Assembly (NCBI RefSeq): GCF_902729405.1
Contig: NZ_LR746496.1
Span: forward strand, 1 to 64,000
Direction of reading: 5' to 3'
DNA: 64,000 nt
From: Acididesulfobacillus acetoxydans
Lineage (GTDB): Bacteria > Bacillota > Desulfitobacteriia > Desulfitobacteriales > Desulfitobacteriaceae
Made by a program: the position numbers and the translations under genes. Shown one piece after another: positions 27,005-35,240 of this stretch (position 1 is its first letter; each line of letters opens with the position of its first letter). The notes under the pieces are model-generated. The model saw nothing but the letters and a program-made list of their open reading frames with translations, had not been told where the DNA came from and did not search any database.

Positions 27005-27649
27005 TCACGGCTCTATGAGGTGATTGCGCACGGCATAGAGGACCAAATCCGTAATGCTCTTAAACCCCAGTTTGCGCATAATGTTAGCGCGATGGGTTTC
27101 TACCGTCTTTAAGCTCAAATTAAGACTCCGGGCGATCTCTTTGTTGCTGTTTCCTTCGGCCAAGAGCTGCACGATTTCCCTCTCTCGGACCGAAATCACC
27201 TCTCTCTTGCCTTTCTTTTGGCTGAAGTTTTCCACGAAGCCGGCCACGACCGTCGACGTAATATCCGACGAAAGGTAAATTCCTCCGGCTTGGACGGTCC
27301 TGATGCAGTCGAGAAGTTCTTCGAGGGCATTTTCTTTCAGCACATAGCCGTTGACCTCCAGTTGATAGGCGCGCGCGACAAACTCCTCATTCTTGTGCAT
27401 CGTCAAAATAATGATTTTGGTCCCCGGCCGCTCACGTTTAAGCCGGGCCGCCGCGTCTAAGCCGTTGAGCCTGGGCAGGGAAATATCCAGAATGGCTATG
27501 TCCGGCTCTAAGCGCAGAATTTCCCGAACAGCCTCCTGACCGTCCGCCGCCTCGCCGACGACCTCAAGATCCTTTTCTTGCTGAAGCAAAATTACCAGGG
27601 ATTCCCGCAGTATTTTATGGTCATCCGCCAAAAAAACCCTAACCCTCAT
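27005..27649 (-). CDS. NarL/FixJ-family response regulator of the Amt-kinase
   Basis: 214 residues: receiver domain (LADDHKILRESL; phospho-acceptor D55 in AILDISLP; Lys in GYVLKENALEEL) and a LuxR-type helix-turn-helix (SVREREIVQLLAEGNSNKEIARSLNLSLKTVETHRANIMRKL). The start overlaps the 3' end of the Amt-histidine kinase gene by 11 bp, so the pair is translationally coupled and almost certainly cognate. AmtB downstream is the obvious target candidate. Confidence 0.95.
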   Translation of the reverse strand: MRVRVFLADDHKILRESLVILLQQEKDLEVVGEAADGQEAVREILRLEPDIAILDISLPRLNGLDAAARLKRERPGTKIIILTMHKNEEFVARAYQLEVNGYVLKENALEELLDCIRTVQAGGIYLSSDITSTVVAGFVENFSQKKGKREVISVREREIVQLLAEGNSNKEIARSLNLSLKTVETHRANIMRKLGFKSITDLVLYAVRNHLIEP

Positions 27650-29576
27650 AAGGCACCTCCATCAGGATGCTCGTCCCCCGGCTTTCCGCCGTGACAATCC
27701 TAAGCTTTCCTCCCAACATCTTCAGCCTCTCCTGCATAGAGCTGAGGCCTAAGCCGGTGTGAACCTCGTCCGGATTGAAACCGCGCCCGTTGTCGCTGAT
27801 TTGAAAGAGGTAGAGGTCACTCCTGAGGAGCGAAAAGTGAAGCTTGACTTCCGTTGCCTGGGCGTGTTTCAAGATATTTGCCAGACATTCCTGGATAACC
27901 CGGTAAAGATTGAGAACCGCGGTATCTTCCCAGGGGGGCATTTCCGCCGAGAGGCTGAACTCGAACCTTATTTCACCCGTCTTGCCCAAAGTCCTCAGGA
28001 TCTCTTCAATCGCTGATTTCAACCCTTTCCTCTCCAGAATGCCCGGTTTCAAATTGAAGAGAACGCCCCGGATCTCCTCAATAGTTTCCGTGGTTAGGCG
28101 GACGGTCCGTTCGACCTGTTCACTCAACGCGGGATCTTTTTCCTCCATTCTGACCTTGTTGGCGATCAGGCCCAACTGCAACTTAAGCGCCGCCAGGGAC
28201 TGCCCGACCCCGTCATGCAGATCCCGGGCCAATTTCACCCGTTCGTGTTCCTGTGTTTCCGCCAAAAGCTTAGCCTGTTTCTGCAAGAGTTGATTCTGCT
28301 GTTGAATCTTGCCGCTGAGATCCTGGGTTAAATTTTCGTAATGCGTGATTTTCAAATATTCCTGCCAGGAATAAATGTCGCCGAATTCGACGATGTTCAG
28401 ACCTTTCTCCTCTTCTTCCTCCGTCACCCGCAAGCCAAACCTTTTCTTAATCAGGTAAAACATGAGGAGGCCTAAGCCGAAAGACCAGACGAAGTTTACC
28501 GTTACGCCCAACAATTGCACGAAGAACTTAAGCAAACGCGACTGTCCGCCCAGAAATTGCGGAGAGGCGAAAAAGGCCAATAAGATCGTGCCCGCTGCAC
28601 CGCCGAAACCATGGATCGGCACCGCGCCCACAGCATCATCCAGGCCTAGTTTCTCCAGCAACAACCCGGCCAGAACAACGACGGAACCGGAGATGAAACC
28701 CACCATGACCGCAGCCAGCGGCTCCAGGTAGTTTGAGCTGGCGGTGATGGCGACCAGGCCGCCCAGGGCGCCGGCGAAAATCGCCTCCATATAGCTGTGG
28801 TCACGAATAAAGAAGCGGGTCGTCAAAATAGCGCCGACCACGCCGGCCGCCGCCGAGAAGTTCGTATTTAAGAGAATCAGCCCGATCCGATCATTGAATT
28901 CAAGCAGGCTGCCCCCGTTGAAGCCGAACCAACTGAACCAGAGAATAAACGTGCCCAAGGCCGCAAAAGGAATATTGGAGCGGCCTAATTTCTTGATCTT
29001 GCCTTCTTCATCCCACTTATCCTTGCGTGGCCCCACGACGATGATACCGGCCAGAGATACCCAGCCTGCGGTCGCGTGAACCACCGTGGCTCCGGCAAAA
29101 TCCATGAACCCAAGATTTTTTAACCAGGCCGGTTGATTTAGGAAAAGGTCCCCCCAGACCCAATGTCCGAAAAGAGGGTAGATAAACCCAGCCAGGATAA
29201 CCGCGGCCAGCAGCAAAGGCAGCAGGCGGGTTCTCTCCGACATGCTGCCCGAAACAATGGTCACGGCTGTGCCGGCAAACATCAGCTCAAAAAAGACGAA
29301 GACAAAACCCAGGGAGTTGTGGGCCTGAGCCAGATTATTCAATAACCAGTAATGCCCGCCGAAGAGACCCCAAGGGCCGGGGCCGAACATGAGGGCAAAA
29401 CCCAAAAAGGAAAAAACCAAGGTAGTGATGATAAAGGTCAGTATATTTTCAATGGCTACACTGATCACGTTTTTCGATTGGATAAATCCGACCTCATAGC
29501 AAACAAAACCGGCCTGCATAAAAAAAACAAAACAGGCGCTGACGATCAGCCAGAGATGATTAAGATCGACTTCCAT
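27639..29576 (-). CDS. ammonium transporter-histidine kinase fusion (Amt sensor)
   Basis: A 645-residue fusion. Residues 1-~400 are a complete Amt domain with both pore histidines (FGHWVWGD and VPIHGFGG) and GFNGGSLLEFN; then a linker and coiled coil (LSGKIQQQNQLLQKQAKLLAE), a HisKA_3-type phosphorylation site (ERVKLARDLHDGVGQSLAALK) and an HATPase domain (ISDNGRGFNP, HTGLGLSSMQERL). Such Amt-kinase fusions have been described as ammonium sensors. I chose the internal ATG at 29576 because the Amt fold starts directly after it. The coupled regulator and nearby free AmtB complete a sensing-uptake module. Confidence 0.93.
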   Translation of the reverse strand: MEVDLNHLWLIVSACFVFFMQAGFVCYEVGFIQSKNVISVAIENILTFIITTLVFSFLGFALMFGPGPWGLFGGHYWLLNNLAQAHNSLGFVFVFFELMFAGTAVTIVSGSMSERTRLLPLLLAAVILAGFIYPLFGHWVWGDLFLNQPAWLKNLGFMDFAGATVVHATAGWVSLAGIIVVGPRKDKWDEEGKIKKLGRSNIPFAALGTFILWFSWFGFNGGSLLEFNDRIGLILLNTNFSAAAGVVGAILTTRFFIRDHSYMEAIFAGALGGLVAITASSNYLEPLAAVMVGFISGSVVVLAGLLLEKLGLDDAVGAVPIHGFGGAAGTILLAFFASPQFLGGQSRLLKFFVQLLGVTVNFVWSFGLGLLMFYLIKKRFGLRVTEEEEEKGLNIVEFGDIYSWQEYLKITHYENLTQDLSGKIQQQNQLLQKQAKLLAETQEHERVKLARDLHDGVGQSLAALKLQLGLIANKVRMEEKDPALSEQVERTVRLTTETIEEIRGVLFNLKPGILERKGLKSAIEEILRTLGKTGEIRFEFSLSAEMPPWEDTAVLNLYRVIQECLANILKHAQATEVKLHFSLLRSDLYLFQISDNGRGFNPDEVHTGLGLSSMQERLKMLGGKLRIVTAESRGTSILMEVPYEG

Positions 29577-29798
29577 GAACCGCTCATGCTCCTCGTTTTG
29601 CCTTGCCGACCCCGCGCGCTTATTCGGAGCGGCTAACATTGCCCCTATCATACTACGAAACCTTCGCGATCTTCAAATCGACTCGCCGCAAACCGGATCG
29701 CTCAGAACAGGCCGCGCCGACTCCCTGCCGCCGATCCTCTTCGACCTCTAACCCGTCCAATTCCCCCCCGTCGACCTTATTCTCCTCGAACCTAAGCT
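29577..29798. other. spacer upstream of the Amt-kinase
   Basis: 222 bp without ORF or hairpin of note; presumably the promoter of the Amt-kinase/regulator pair. Confidence 0.4.
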
Positions 29799-29951
29799 TT
29801 ACAAGGTCAATCCGCCGTCGACACTCAAAACCGCGCCGTTGATAAAGGCGGCCTCGTCGGAAGCCAGGAACAGATAAGCGTTGGCCACATCACGCGCCTG
29901 CCCTAAGCGCCCCAGGGGGGTTTGGGCCCGCATCTGCTCTCGCAGCCGCAT
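29799..29951 (-). pseudogene. remnant of a short-chain dehydrogenase/reductase
   Basis: About 50 residues matching only the C-terminus of FabG-type SDRs: REQMRAQTPLGRLGQA, RDVANAYLFLASDEAAFING and AVLSVDGGLTL. The Rossmann fold and the catalytic Tyr-Lys are absent. It begins 37 bp after the livM stop, so about 200 N-terminal codons have been lost. I read it as a deletion remnant at the end of the liv operon. Confidence 0.75.
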
Positions 29952-29987
29952 TGACCTCACCCCTCGCTTAAAACTCTCTCGCAAAAT

Positions 29988-31157
29988 TCACCTTTGACCT
30001 TTCTGCAACCCCGTTCTGTAACCCCGTGCCCCTTTGCCCGCCCGTTTCCCCCGGAAGAAGCCCAGGATGCCGCCGGGGAAAAAGAGAACGATCAGGATGT
30101 ACAACAAACCGAAAATGAGGTGCCAGCGCTGCAGGAGAGGATAATGTTCGGCCAGGCTGGAAAGCCGGTCGCTGGCAAAATTGGTGAGTCCGGAACCGAT
30201 GAAAGCCCCGTAAAGCGTTCCGCTCCCGCCGATGGTCGTTATCAGCAAGGCATCGATCGTTTTGTCCGTCGCCATCACACCCGTGCTCACAAAGGCCTGC
30301 TGCAAGGCCCAGGCGATACCGGCCAGGCCGGCCACCACCCCTGCGACCAGGGTGGAAATCAGTTTGAAGCGGATCACGTTATAGCCCAAAAACTCCGCCC
30401 GTTTCTCGTTTTCCCGGATCGAGAGCAAAACCCGGCCGGTCGGGGAGTGAATAAACCGCCGCACCAAAATCACGGTCAGGACCGCAAAAACCAAGATGAA
30501 GTAATAAAAGAGGATGGGATCCTCCAAAAAGTGCGGAATCCGGAAACTGAACCCATCCGCCCCGTTCGTTGCCCCCCGCCATTTTTCGGCGATGATGGCA
30601 AAAAGCTCCGCGAAAGCCAGCGTAATCATGGCATAATAGACGTCCTTCACGCGCAAGGACAAATACCCAATCACGAGGGAAATCACCAAGGAGATGAGCA
30701 CCGTGCCGAACACCGCCAGGAGCAGAAAACCTAAGCCCGGCCCGGTGTGTTTCAGGATGATGGCCACCGTGTAAGCACCTGTGCCGAAGAAGAGCACATG
30801 GCCGAAAGAGACGATGCCCGTATAGCCCAAAAGGATATCGTAACTCATGGCAAAGACGCCCAGAATGAGAATCTGGTCCATGAGGTTGAAAAGCGCGTAA
30901 GACGATGTGAGAAGGGGCAGCACGGCCAAAATCAGCACCACCAGTACGGGCAATCCCGACACCCAGAGCAAGACCTCGCGCCCGGGCCGCCCGAGTCCGG
31001 GCACCTTAGCCCGGCCGTGGGGGGCAGCCGTTCCCGCAGGCGGTTCCGTCCGCGCCGGGGATTCCGTCCGCGCCGGCCCTTCCTTATAATCCCCGGCGTC
31101 CTCTGCCCCCGGCAGCCGTACCTCAGAGCTATCAGGCTTGCGCAGGAACCGAGCCAT
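29988..31157 (-). CDS. livM: branched-chain-type amino acid ABC transporter permease LivM
   Basis: Inner-membrane permease of an importer of the HAAT (LivJ/K) type. 389 residues: an unusual Pro/Arg/Glu-rich, repeat-containing N-terminal tail (PARTESPARTEPPAGT) of about 60 residues, then about 10 helices with YDILLGYTGIVSFGHVLFFG and GGSGTLYGAFIGS. ATG at 31157 lies 1 bp after the livH stop. Works with LivH, two ATPases and LivK encoded in the same operon. Confidence 0.93.
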   Translation of the reverse strand: MARFLRKPDSSEVRLPGAEDAGDYKEGPARTESPARTEPPAGTAAPHGRAKVPGLGRPGREVLLWVSGLPVLVVLILAVLPLLTSSYALFNLMDQILILGVFAMSYDILLGYTGIVSFGHVLFFGTGAYTVAIILKHTGPGLGFLLLAVFGTVLISLVISLVIGYLSLRVKDVYYAMITLAFAELFAIIAEKWRGATNGADGFSFRIPHFLEDPILFYYFILVFAVLTVILVRRFIHSPTGRVLLSIRENEKRAEFLGYNVIRFKLISTLVAGVVAGLAGIAWALQQAFVSTGVMATDKTIDALLITTIGGSGTLYGAFIGSGLTNFASDRLSSLAEHYPLLQRWHLIFGLLYILIVLFFPGGILGFFRGKRAGKGARGYRTGLQKGQR

Positions 31158-31158
31158 C

Positions 31159-32028
31159 TCACTCACCCCCCATCCCAAATAAACCGTTCGGTCTCAGCAG
31201 AAGAACCACCGCCATGAGGAGCACATTCACGGCCAGGGAGGCTTCGGGCAGAAACCAGGCCGTGTAAGCCCCGGCCAGACCCACCAGGATACTGCCCAGA
31301 GCCGAGCCGAGGAAACTCCCCATCCCGCCGATAACGACCACAATGAAGGCCAGCATCTGGTTCTGCAAGCCCATGTCCGGGTTGACCGCGCCGACGGCCG
31401 GAGCCATCATCACACCCCCCAGGGCCGCCAAGGCGGCTCCGAAAGCGAAGACCAGGCTGAACACCTGCCGGATATTGATGCCCAGGGCCTGCACCATTTC
31501 GGGATTCTCCACCCCGGCCCGGACGACCATGCCCAGGCGCGTCTTGGTGAGGAGGAGATGGACCGTGACCGCTACCACCAGCCCCACCGCCAGGGTGAAG
31601 AGCCGGTACTTGATCAGAATGACGCTGCCGATGGCCCAACTGCCCGCCAAGAGCGGCGGGACCGGGGTCGCAATGATATCCGGCCCGAAGACGGCCTTGA
31701 CCAATTCATTGAGGACGATCATCACACCCGTGGTGATCAGAATCTGGGCGATGGCATTGCCGTAAACCCGCCGCACGGTCAGCCTCTCGACCACCCAGCC
31801 TACCGAGACCCCCACCAGCATCGCGCTGACCAGCGCCAGGATAAAACTGCCGCTGTGGGCAAAAACCACCACTCCGGTATACCCCCCGAGCATGAACAAA
31901 CTGCCGTGGGCAAAGTTGAGAACGCCCATGAGACCGAAGATGAGGGAGAGGCCGGAAGCCAGGAGAAAGATCATCATCCCTGTGGAAAGCCCGTTGACGG
32001 TTAAGTTAATAAAAGTTGCCATGCCCAT
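31159..32028 (-). CDS. livH: branched-chain-type amino acid ABC transporter permease LivH
   Basis: Second membrane permease, 289 residues. Family segments LSLIFGLMGVLNFAHGSLFMLGGY and VVIGGMGSFLGSALGSILVGLA are present. The start touches the livF stop and its end abuts livM, so it is within a tightly packed operon. Confidence 0.95.
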   Translation of the reverse strand: MGMATFINLTVNGLSTGMMIFLLASGLSLIFGLMGVLNFAHGSLFMLGGYTGVVVFAHSGSFILALVSAMLVGVSVGWVVERLTVRRVYGNAIAQILITTGVMIVLNELVKAVFGPDIIATPVPPLLAGSWAIGSVILIKYRLFTLAVGLVVAVTVHLLLTKTRLGMVVRAGVENPEMVQALGINIRQVFSLVFAFGAALAALGGVMMAPAVGAVNPDMGLQNQMLAFIVVVIGGMGSFLGSALGSILVGLAGAYTAWFLPEASLAVNVLLMAVVLLLRPNGLFGMGGE

Positions 32029-32753
32029 TAGCCCGCCCTCCCCCTTTGACCCGTACTGATACCCAGGTAACGGCGGAGCAGCTCCCGGTCCTGTTCCAAC
32101 TCGCTCAGAACCCCCTCACGCACTGTCCGCCCGTCATCGATGATGACATAGCGCCCCCCCACGGCACTGGCCAAGGCGAAATTTTGCTCGACCAGCACGA
32201 CGGTCGTCTGCGCTCTGATGAGCCGCAAAGCCTCGGCCAGTTTCTCCACCATGATCGGAGCCAGACCTTTGCTGGGTTCGTCCACCAAAAGCACCCGGTT
32301 ATCCTGAACGAGGGCGCGGCCGATGGCGAGCATCTGCTTCTGGCCGCCGCTCAGACCTCCGCCTTTGCGCGTCAGCTTTTCCTTCAGATCGGGAAAAACG
32401 TCCAGGACAAAAGCCAGTCTCGCCTCCGCGGCTTTGTCCCGCCTCCGCATAGCCAGGCGCAGGTTCTCGCCCACCGTCAAAGCGGAGAAGACTGCCTGAT
32501 CTTCCGGCACAAAACCCACCCCCTTGCGGGCAATTACGTGCGGGGGCAAACCCTCGAGCGCTTTCCCGTCCAGAAGAATCTGACCCCGGGCGGGGGGGGC
32601 CAAGCCCATGATACTGCGCAGGGTGGTCGTCTTGCCCGCCCCGTTGCGGCCGAGAATGACCGTAACCTGACCCTCCGGCACCGCGAACGTGATGTCCTCT
32701 AAAATCCGGAATTGGTTGATATTCGTTTTCACCTGCCTGAGTTCCAAGATCAT
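32028..32753 (-). CDS. livF: branched-chain-type ABC transporter ATP-binding protein LivF
   Basis: Cytosolic ATPase of the importer, 241 residues. Walker A GRNGAGKTTT, Q-loop PEDQAVF, signature LSGGQKQM, Walker B LLVDEPSKGLAP and switch His in VLVEQNF-type context. Overlaps livG by 4 bp. Confidence 0.96.
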   Translation of the reverse strand: MILELRQVKTNINQFRILEDITFAVPEGQVTVILGRNGAGKTTTLRSIMGLAPPARGQILLDGKALEGLPPHVIARKGVGFVPEDQAVFSALTVGENLRLAMRRRDKAAEARLAFVLDVFPDLKEKLTRKGGGLSGGQKQMLAIGRALVQDNRVLLVDEPSKGLAPIMVEKLAEALRLIRAQTTVVLVEQNFALASAVGGRYVIIDDGRTVREGVLSELEQDRELLRRYLGISTGQRGRAG

Positions 32754-33514
32754 AAGGGCATACCTCCCAGATAAGCCGCCTGGACCGTGTCATTGTCCAT
32801 GATCTGCCGCGGTTCCCCCGCAGCCAGCAGACGCCCGTTGACGAGAACCACTAAGGTGTCGGAGAGGGAGAGGACCATATCCAGCTTGTGCTCGACCAGC
32901 AGGATCGTGTGCTCCCCCCCGGCTTTCAACTGCCCCAGAAGTTCGAGAATCCCGGGTACTTCTTCGACGGCCATTCCGGCCGTGGGTTCATCCAAAAGGA
33001 GGACCTCCGCTTCCAGAGCCAGGATAATCGCCAATTCCAATTTGCGTTTGTCCCCGTGGGCCAGGGCCTGGGCCGGGAGGTCCATTTTATCGCCGAGATA
33101 GACGGATTCGAGCAGATCCTCCGCTTTCTCGGCAAACTGCCTGTATTTGCGGTGGTGGCGCAGGAGCCGGTAGTGCACTCCCGCCCGGGCTTGAACGGCC
33201 AAGCGGACATTTTCCCGCACCGTCAAGTGGGGAAAGACGTTGGTAATCTGAAAGGTGCGGCCCAGACCCCGGCGCGTGCGTTCGTGAGCCGGCAGGCGGG
33301 TGATCTCTTGCCCTTTGAAGAAGATCTTCCCGGCGCTGGGTTGAAGCTCACCGCTGAGCAAGTTAAAGAACGTCGTTTTGCCCGCTCCGTTGGGACCGAT
33401 GATCGAAGTGAAAGTGTGGGCGGCCACGTCCAGGCTCACCTGATCGACGGCCGCCTGTCCGCCGAAGTTTATCGTCAGTTGTTCCGTGCGAATAATAGGT
33501 TCGCTCATACTCAC
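32750..33514 (-). CDS. livG: branched-chain-type ABC transporter ATP-binding protein LivG
   Basis: Second ATPase of the importer, 254 residues. Walker A GPNGAGKTTF, RTFQITNVFPHLTVREN, Walker B VLLLDEPTAGM and LLVEHKLDMV. The ABC signature reads LAHGDKRKLEL instead of LSxGxxR, a mild departure often seen in LivG. Preceded by a strong intercistronic hairpin. Confidence 0.95.
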   Translation of the reverse strand: MSMSEPIIRTEQLTINFGGQAAVDQVSLDVAAHTFTSIIGPNGAGKTTFFNLLSGELQPSAGKIFFKGQEITRLPAHERTRRGLGRTFQITNVFPHLTVRENVRLAVQARAGVHYRLLRHHRKYRQFAEKAEDLLESVYLGDKMDLPAQALAHGDKRKLELAIILALEAEVLLLDEPTAGMAVEEVPGILELLGQLKAGGEHTILLVEHKLDMVLSLSDTLVVLVNGRLLAAGEPRQIMDNDTVQAAYLGGMPL

Positions 33515-33542
33515 CCCCTGGGCTGCCTTGATGCCTTGGATA

Positions 33543-33584
33543 TGGACTCCCGGGAGGGGGAGGCCGGGCCTCCCCCTAAGTCCA
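33543..33584 (-). promoter_or_regulatory. strong intercistronic hairpin upstream of livG
   Basis: GGGGGAGGC / GCCTCCCCC enclosed by TGGACT / AGTCCA, with no U-tract. Placed between the livK region and livGFHM, it could act as an mRNA-stabilising or processing structure that makes the binding protein more abundant than the permease. Confidence 0.5.
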
Positions 33585-33607
33585 GTCGTTTTTCAACCCG
33601 CGGATCG

Positions 33608-33871
33608 TCACTTGCCCACGAACGCTTCAAACATAGACATGAAGTCTCCGGGCTTGTCGATAAACACCGCGTGGCCGCTGCCCGCTACAACCTGAAACTG
33701 TGCTTTTGCGCTAATCGCTCTAACCGTTTCGTCAGCCATTTCCTGAGTGACGATCATGTCGCTGTCACCCCGGATTACCAGCACCGGAATCGTTATCCTC
33801 TTAACAAGGCCGTTTCCGTCCAGAACACCGTTGCTTTCGTCCGAAATGTTGAAATTATGAATGAGAATCAA
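33608..33871 (-). pseudogene. remnant of an alpha/beta hydrolase
   Basis: 87 codons matching only the C-terminal part of the alpha/beta hydrolase fold: ITIPVLVIRGDSDMIV (the acid) and VVAGSGHAVFIDKPGDF (the His). The nucleophile half with GxSxG is missing. It starts 4 bp after the livK stop, inside the liv operon, with TTG and no good ribosome-binding site. Probably a deletion remnant; a separate short protein cannot be excluded. Confidence 0.7.
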
Positions 33872-33875
33872 AAGG

Positions 33876-35105
33876 CTACCTACCGTTTTGAATGGGCGGG
33901 GCGGTTTCCGCCGGAGTCATCGTCCGCATCAACACCGGCACAGGCCAGTCCACACCCTTTTCCTTTTCCAGGCGGATAGCGTACATGGTCTGCAAAGCCT
34001 GGTGGTCTTGTTTGCGGAAAGTCATCTCACCTTTGGGTGTCTCAAAAGACATTCCTTCCATGGTGCTGATCAGTTTGTCGGCGTTGGCATTTCCGTCCGT
34101 CTTTTGCAAGGCGGTGACGATAGCCATGGCGGCCGACATGCCCCCGGCGGTAAACAGATCGGGGGGCTCATGGTATTTCTTCATGTGTTCTTTGACCAGC
34201 CAATCGTTGATTGGGTTTTTGGGCAGACCATAATAGTAGACGCAGAACCCTTCCATGCCGACCGCGTTCCACATGGTTTTCAGAGCGGCAATGTCCGGGG
34301 CGCCGGTGGAAAGTTTGATCCCTTTCCGAGCCACTTTCATGTCCGCCAATTGCTGCCAGGGCGTATTGGCCCCCGCCCAAATCACAAAGAGATAATTCGG
34401 TTTAGCATTGATGATCCGTTGGATATTGGCCGTAAAGTCGGTAGCATTGGCAGCCGGAAACTCTTGCGCCACAATTTTAGCCCCCAGTTTTTCCGCTTGG
34501 AGCTTGAACGCTTTCTCCCCGTCCCGCCCGAAGGCGTTGTCCGGTGCCAGCACGGCAATTTTCACTCCCGGTTTGGCAATGGCGGCCGCTCCGGCGATGG
34601 CATCCTGAGAAGAGTTGCGCCCCGTGCGGAAGATGTAGCGGTTCCACTGCGAGCCGGTGATGGCGTCGGCCACGGCCGGTTCCACCACCATGACTTTCTT
34701 GTACTGCTTGGCCAGGGGGAGAATGGCCAAAGCGTCGGTTGAGCTGGCACACCCCACCAAAATGTCCACTTTGTTATCTTCCAGGAGTTTAATCGCCTTT
34801 TGCTTGGCGACATCCGGTCTCGTCTCCGAGTCGGCAATGATCACATCGATCGGATGCCCCGCCACCTCATTGGTACCTTTCGTGGCATAGTCGATGCCCA
34901 ATTTGAAACCCCGGATGCTTTGCTGACCGTAGGCTTCCAGTGCACCTGTCTGCGAAGTCACGATCCCGATCTTAATCGGGGCTTTGGCCGACGCGCTCTG
35001 CCCGCTTCCGGCCGCGGACGGCTGTGAACCGCAGCCGGTCAAAACCAAAAGACCCGCCAGTAGAACAACGATTCCGATCCGTGCCTTTTTGAAGGTTTTC
35101 CTCAA
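33876..35105 (-). CDS. livK: branched-chain-type ABC transporter substrate-binding lipoprotein LivK
   Basis: Extracytoplasmic binding protein, 409 residues. An N-terminal signal ends in a lipobox (LLVLTGC), then a Ser/Gly/Ala linker and a two-lobed periplasmic-binding fold (IKIGIVTSQTGALEAYGQQS; VVEPAVADAITGSQ). TTG start with GGAGGG upstream. The family binds branched-chain amino acids but also aromatic and other organic acids; the neighbouring acyl-CoA synthetase suggests an acid substrate (inference). Confidence 0.93.
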   Translation of the reverse strand: MRKTFKKARIGIVVLLAGLLVLTGCGSQPSAAGSGQSASAKAPIKIGIVTSQTGALEAYGQQSIRGFKLGIDYATKGTNEVAGHPIDVIIADSETRPDVAKQKAIKLLEDNKVDILVGCASSTDALAILPLAKQYKKVMVVEPAVADAITGSQWNRYIFRTGRNSSQDAIAGAAAIAKPGVKIAVLAPDNAFGRDGEKAFKLQAEKLGAKIVAQEFPAANATDFTANIQRIINAKPNYLFVIWAGANTPWQQLADMKVARKGIKLSTGAPDIAALKTMWNAVGMEGFCVYYYGLPKNPINDWLVKEHMKKYHEPPDLFTAGGMSAAMAIVTALQKTDGNANADKLISTMEGMSFETPKGEMTFRKQDHQALQTMYAIRLEKEKGVDWPVPVLMRTMTPAETAPPIQNGR

Positions 35106-35155
35106 CTTAAGCCCTCCTTTTACTCGCGCTCCCTGGAACGCTAAATATTCACCGG

Positions 35156-35220
35156 AACTTCCCCATACACTGGGACTTTTCCATACACTGGAACTTTTCC
35201 ATACACTGATACTTGCCGAT
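35156..35220. repeat. 18-bp tandem repeats upstream of livK
   Basis: Three imperfect 18-bp units with core ACTTTTCCATACACTGGA and a decayed fourth, between the acyl-CoA synthetase stop and livK. Confidence 0.7.
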
Positions 35221-35240
35221 ACCCGCTGATACTCACCGCT

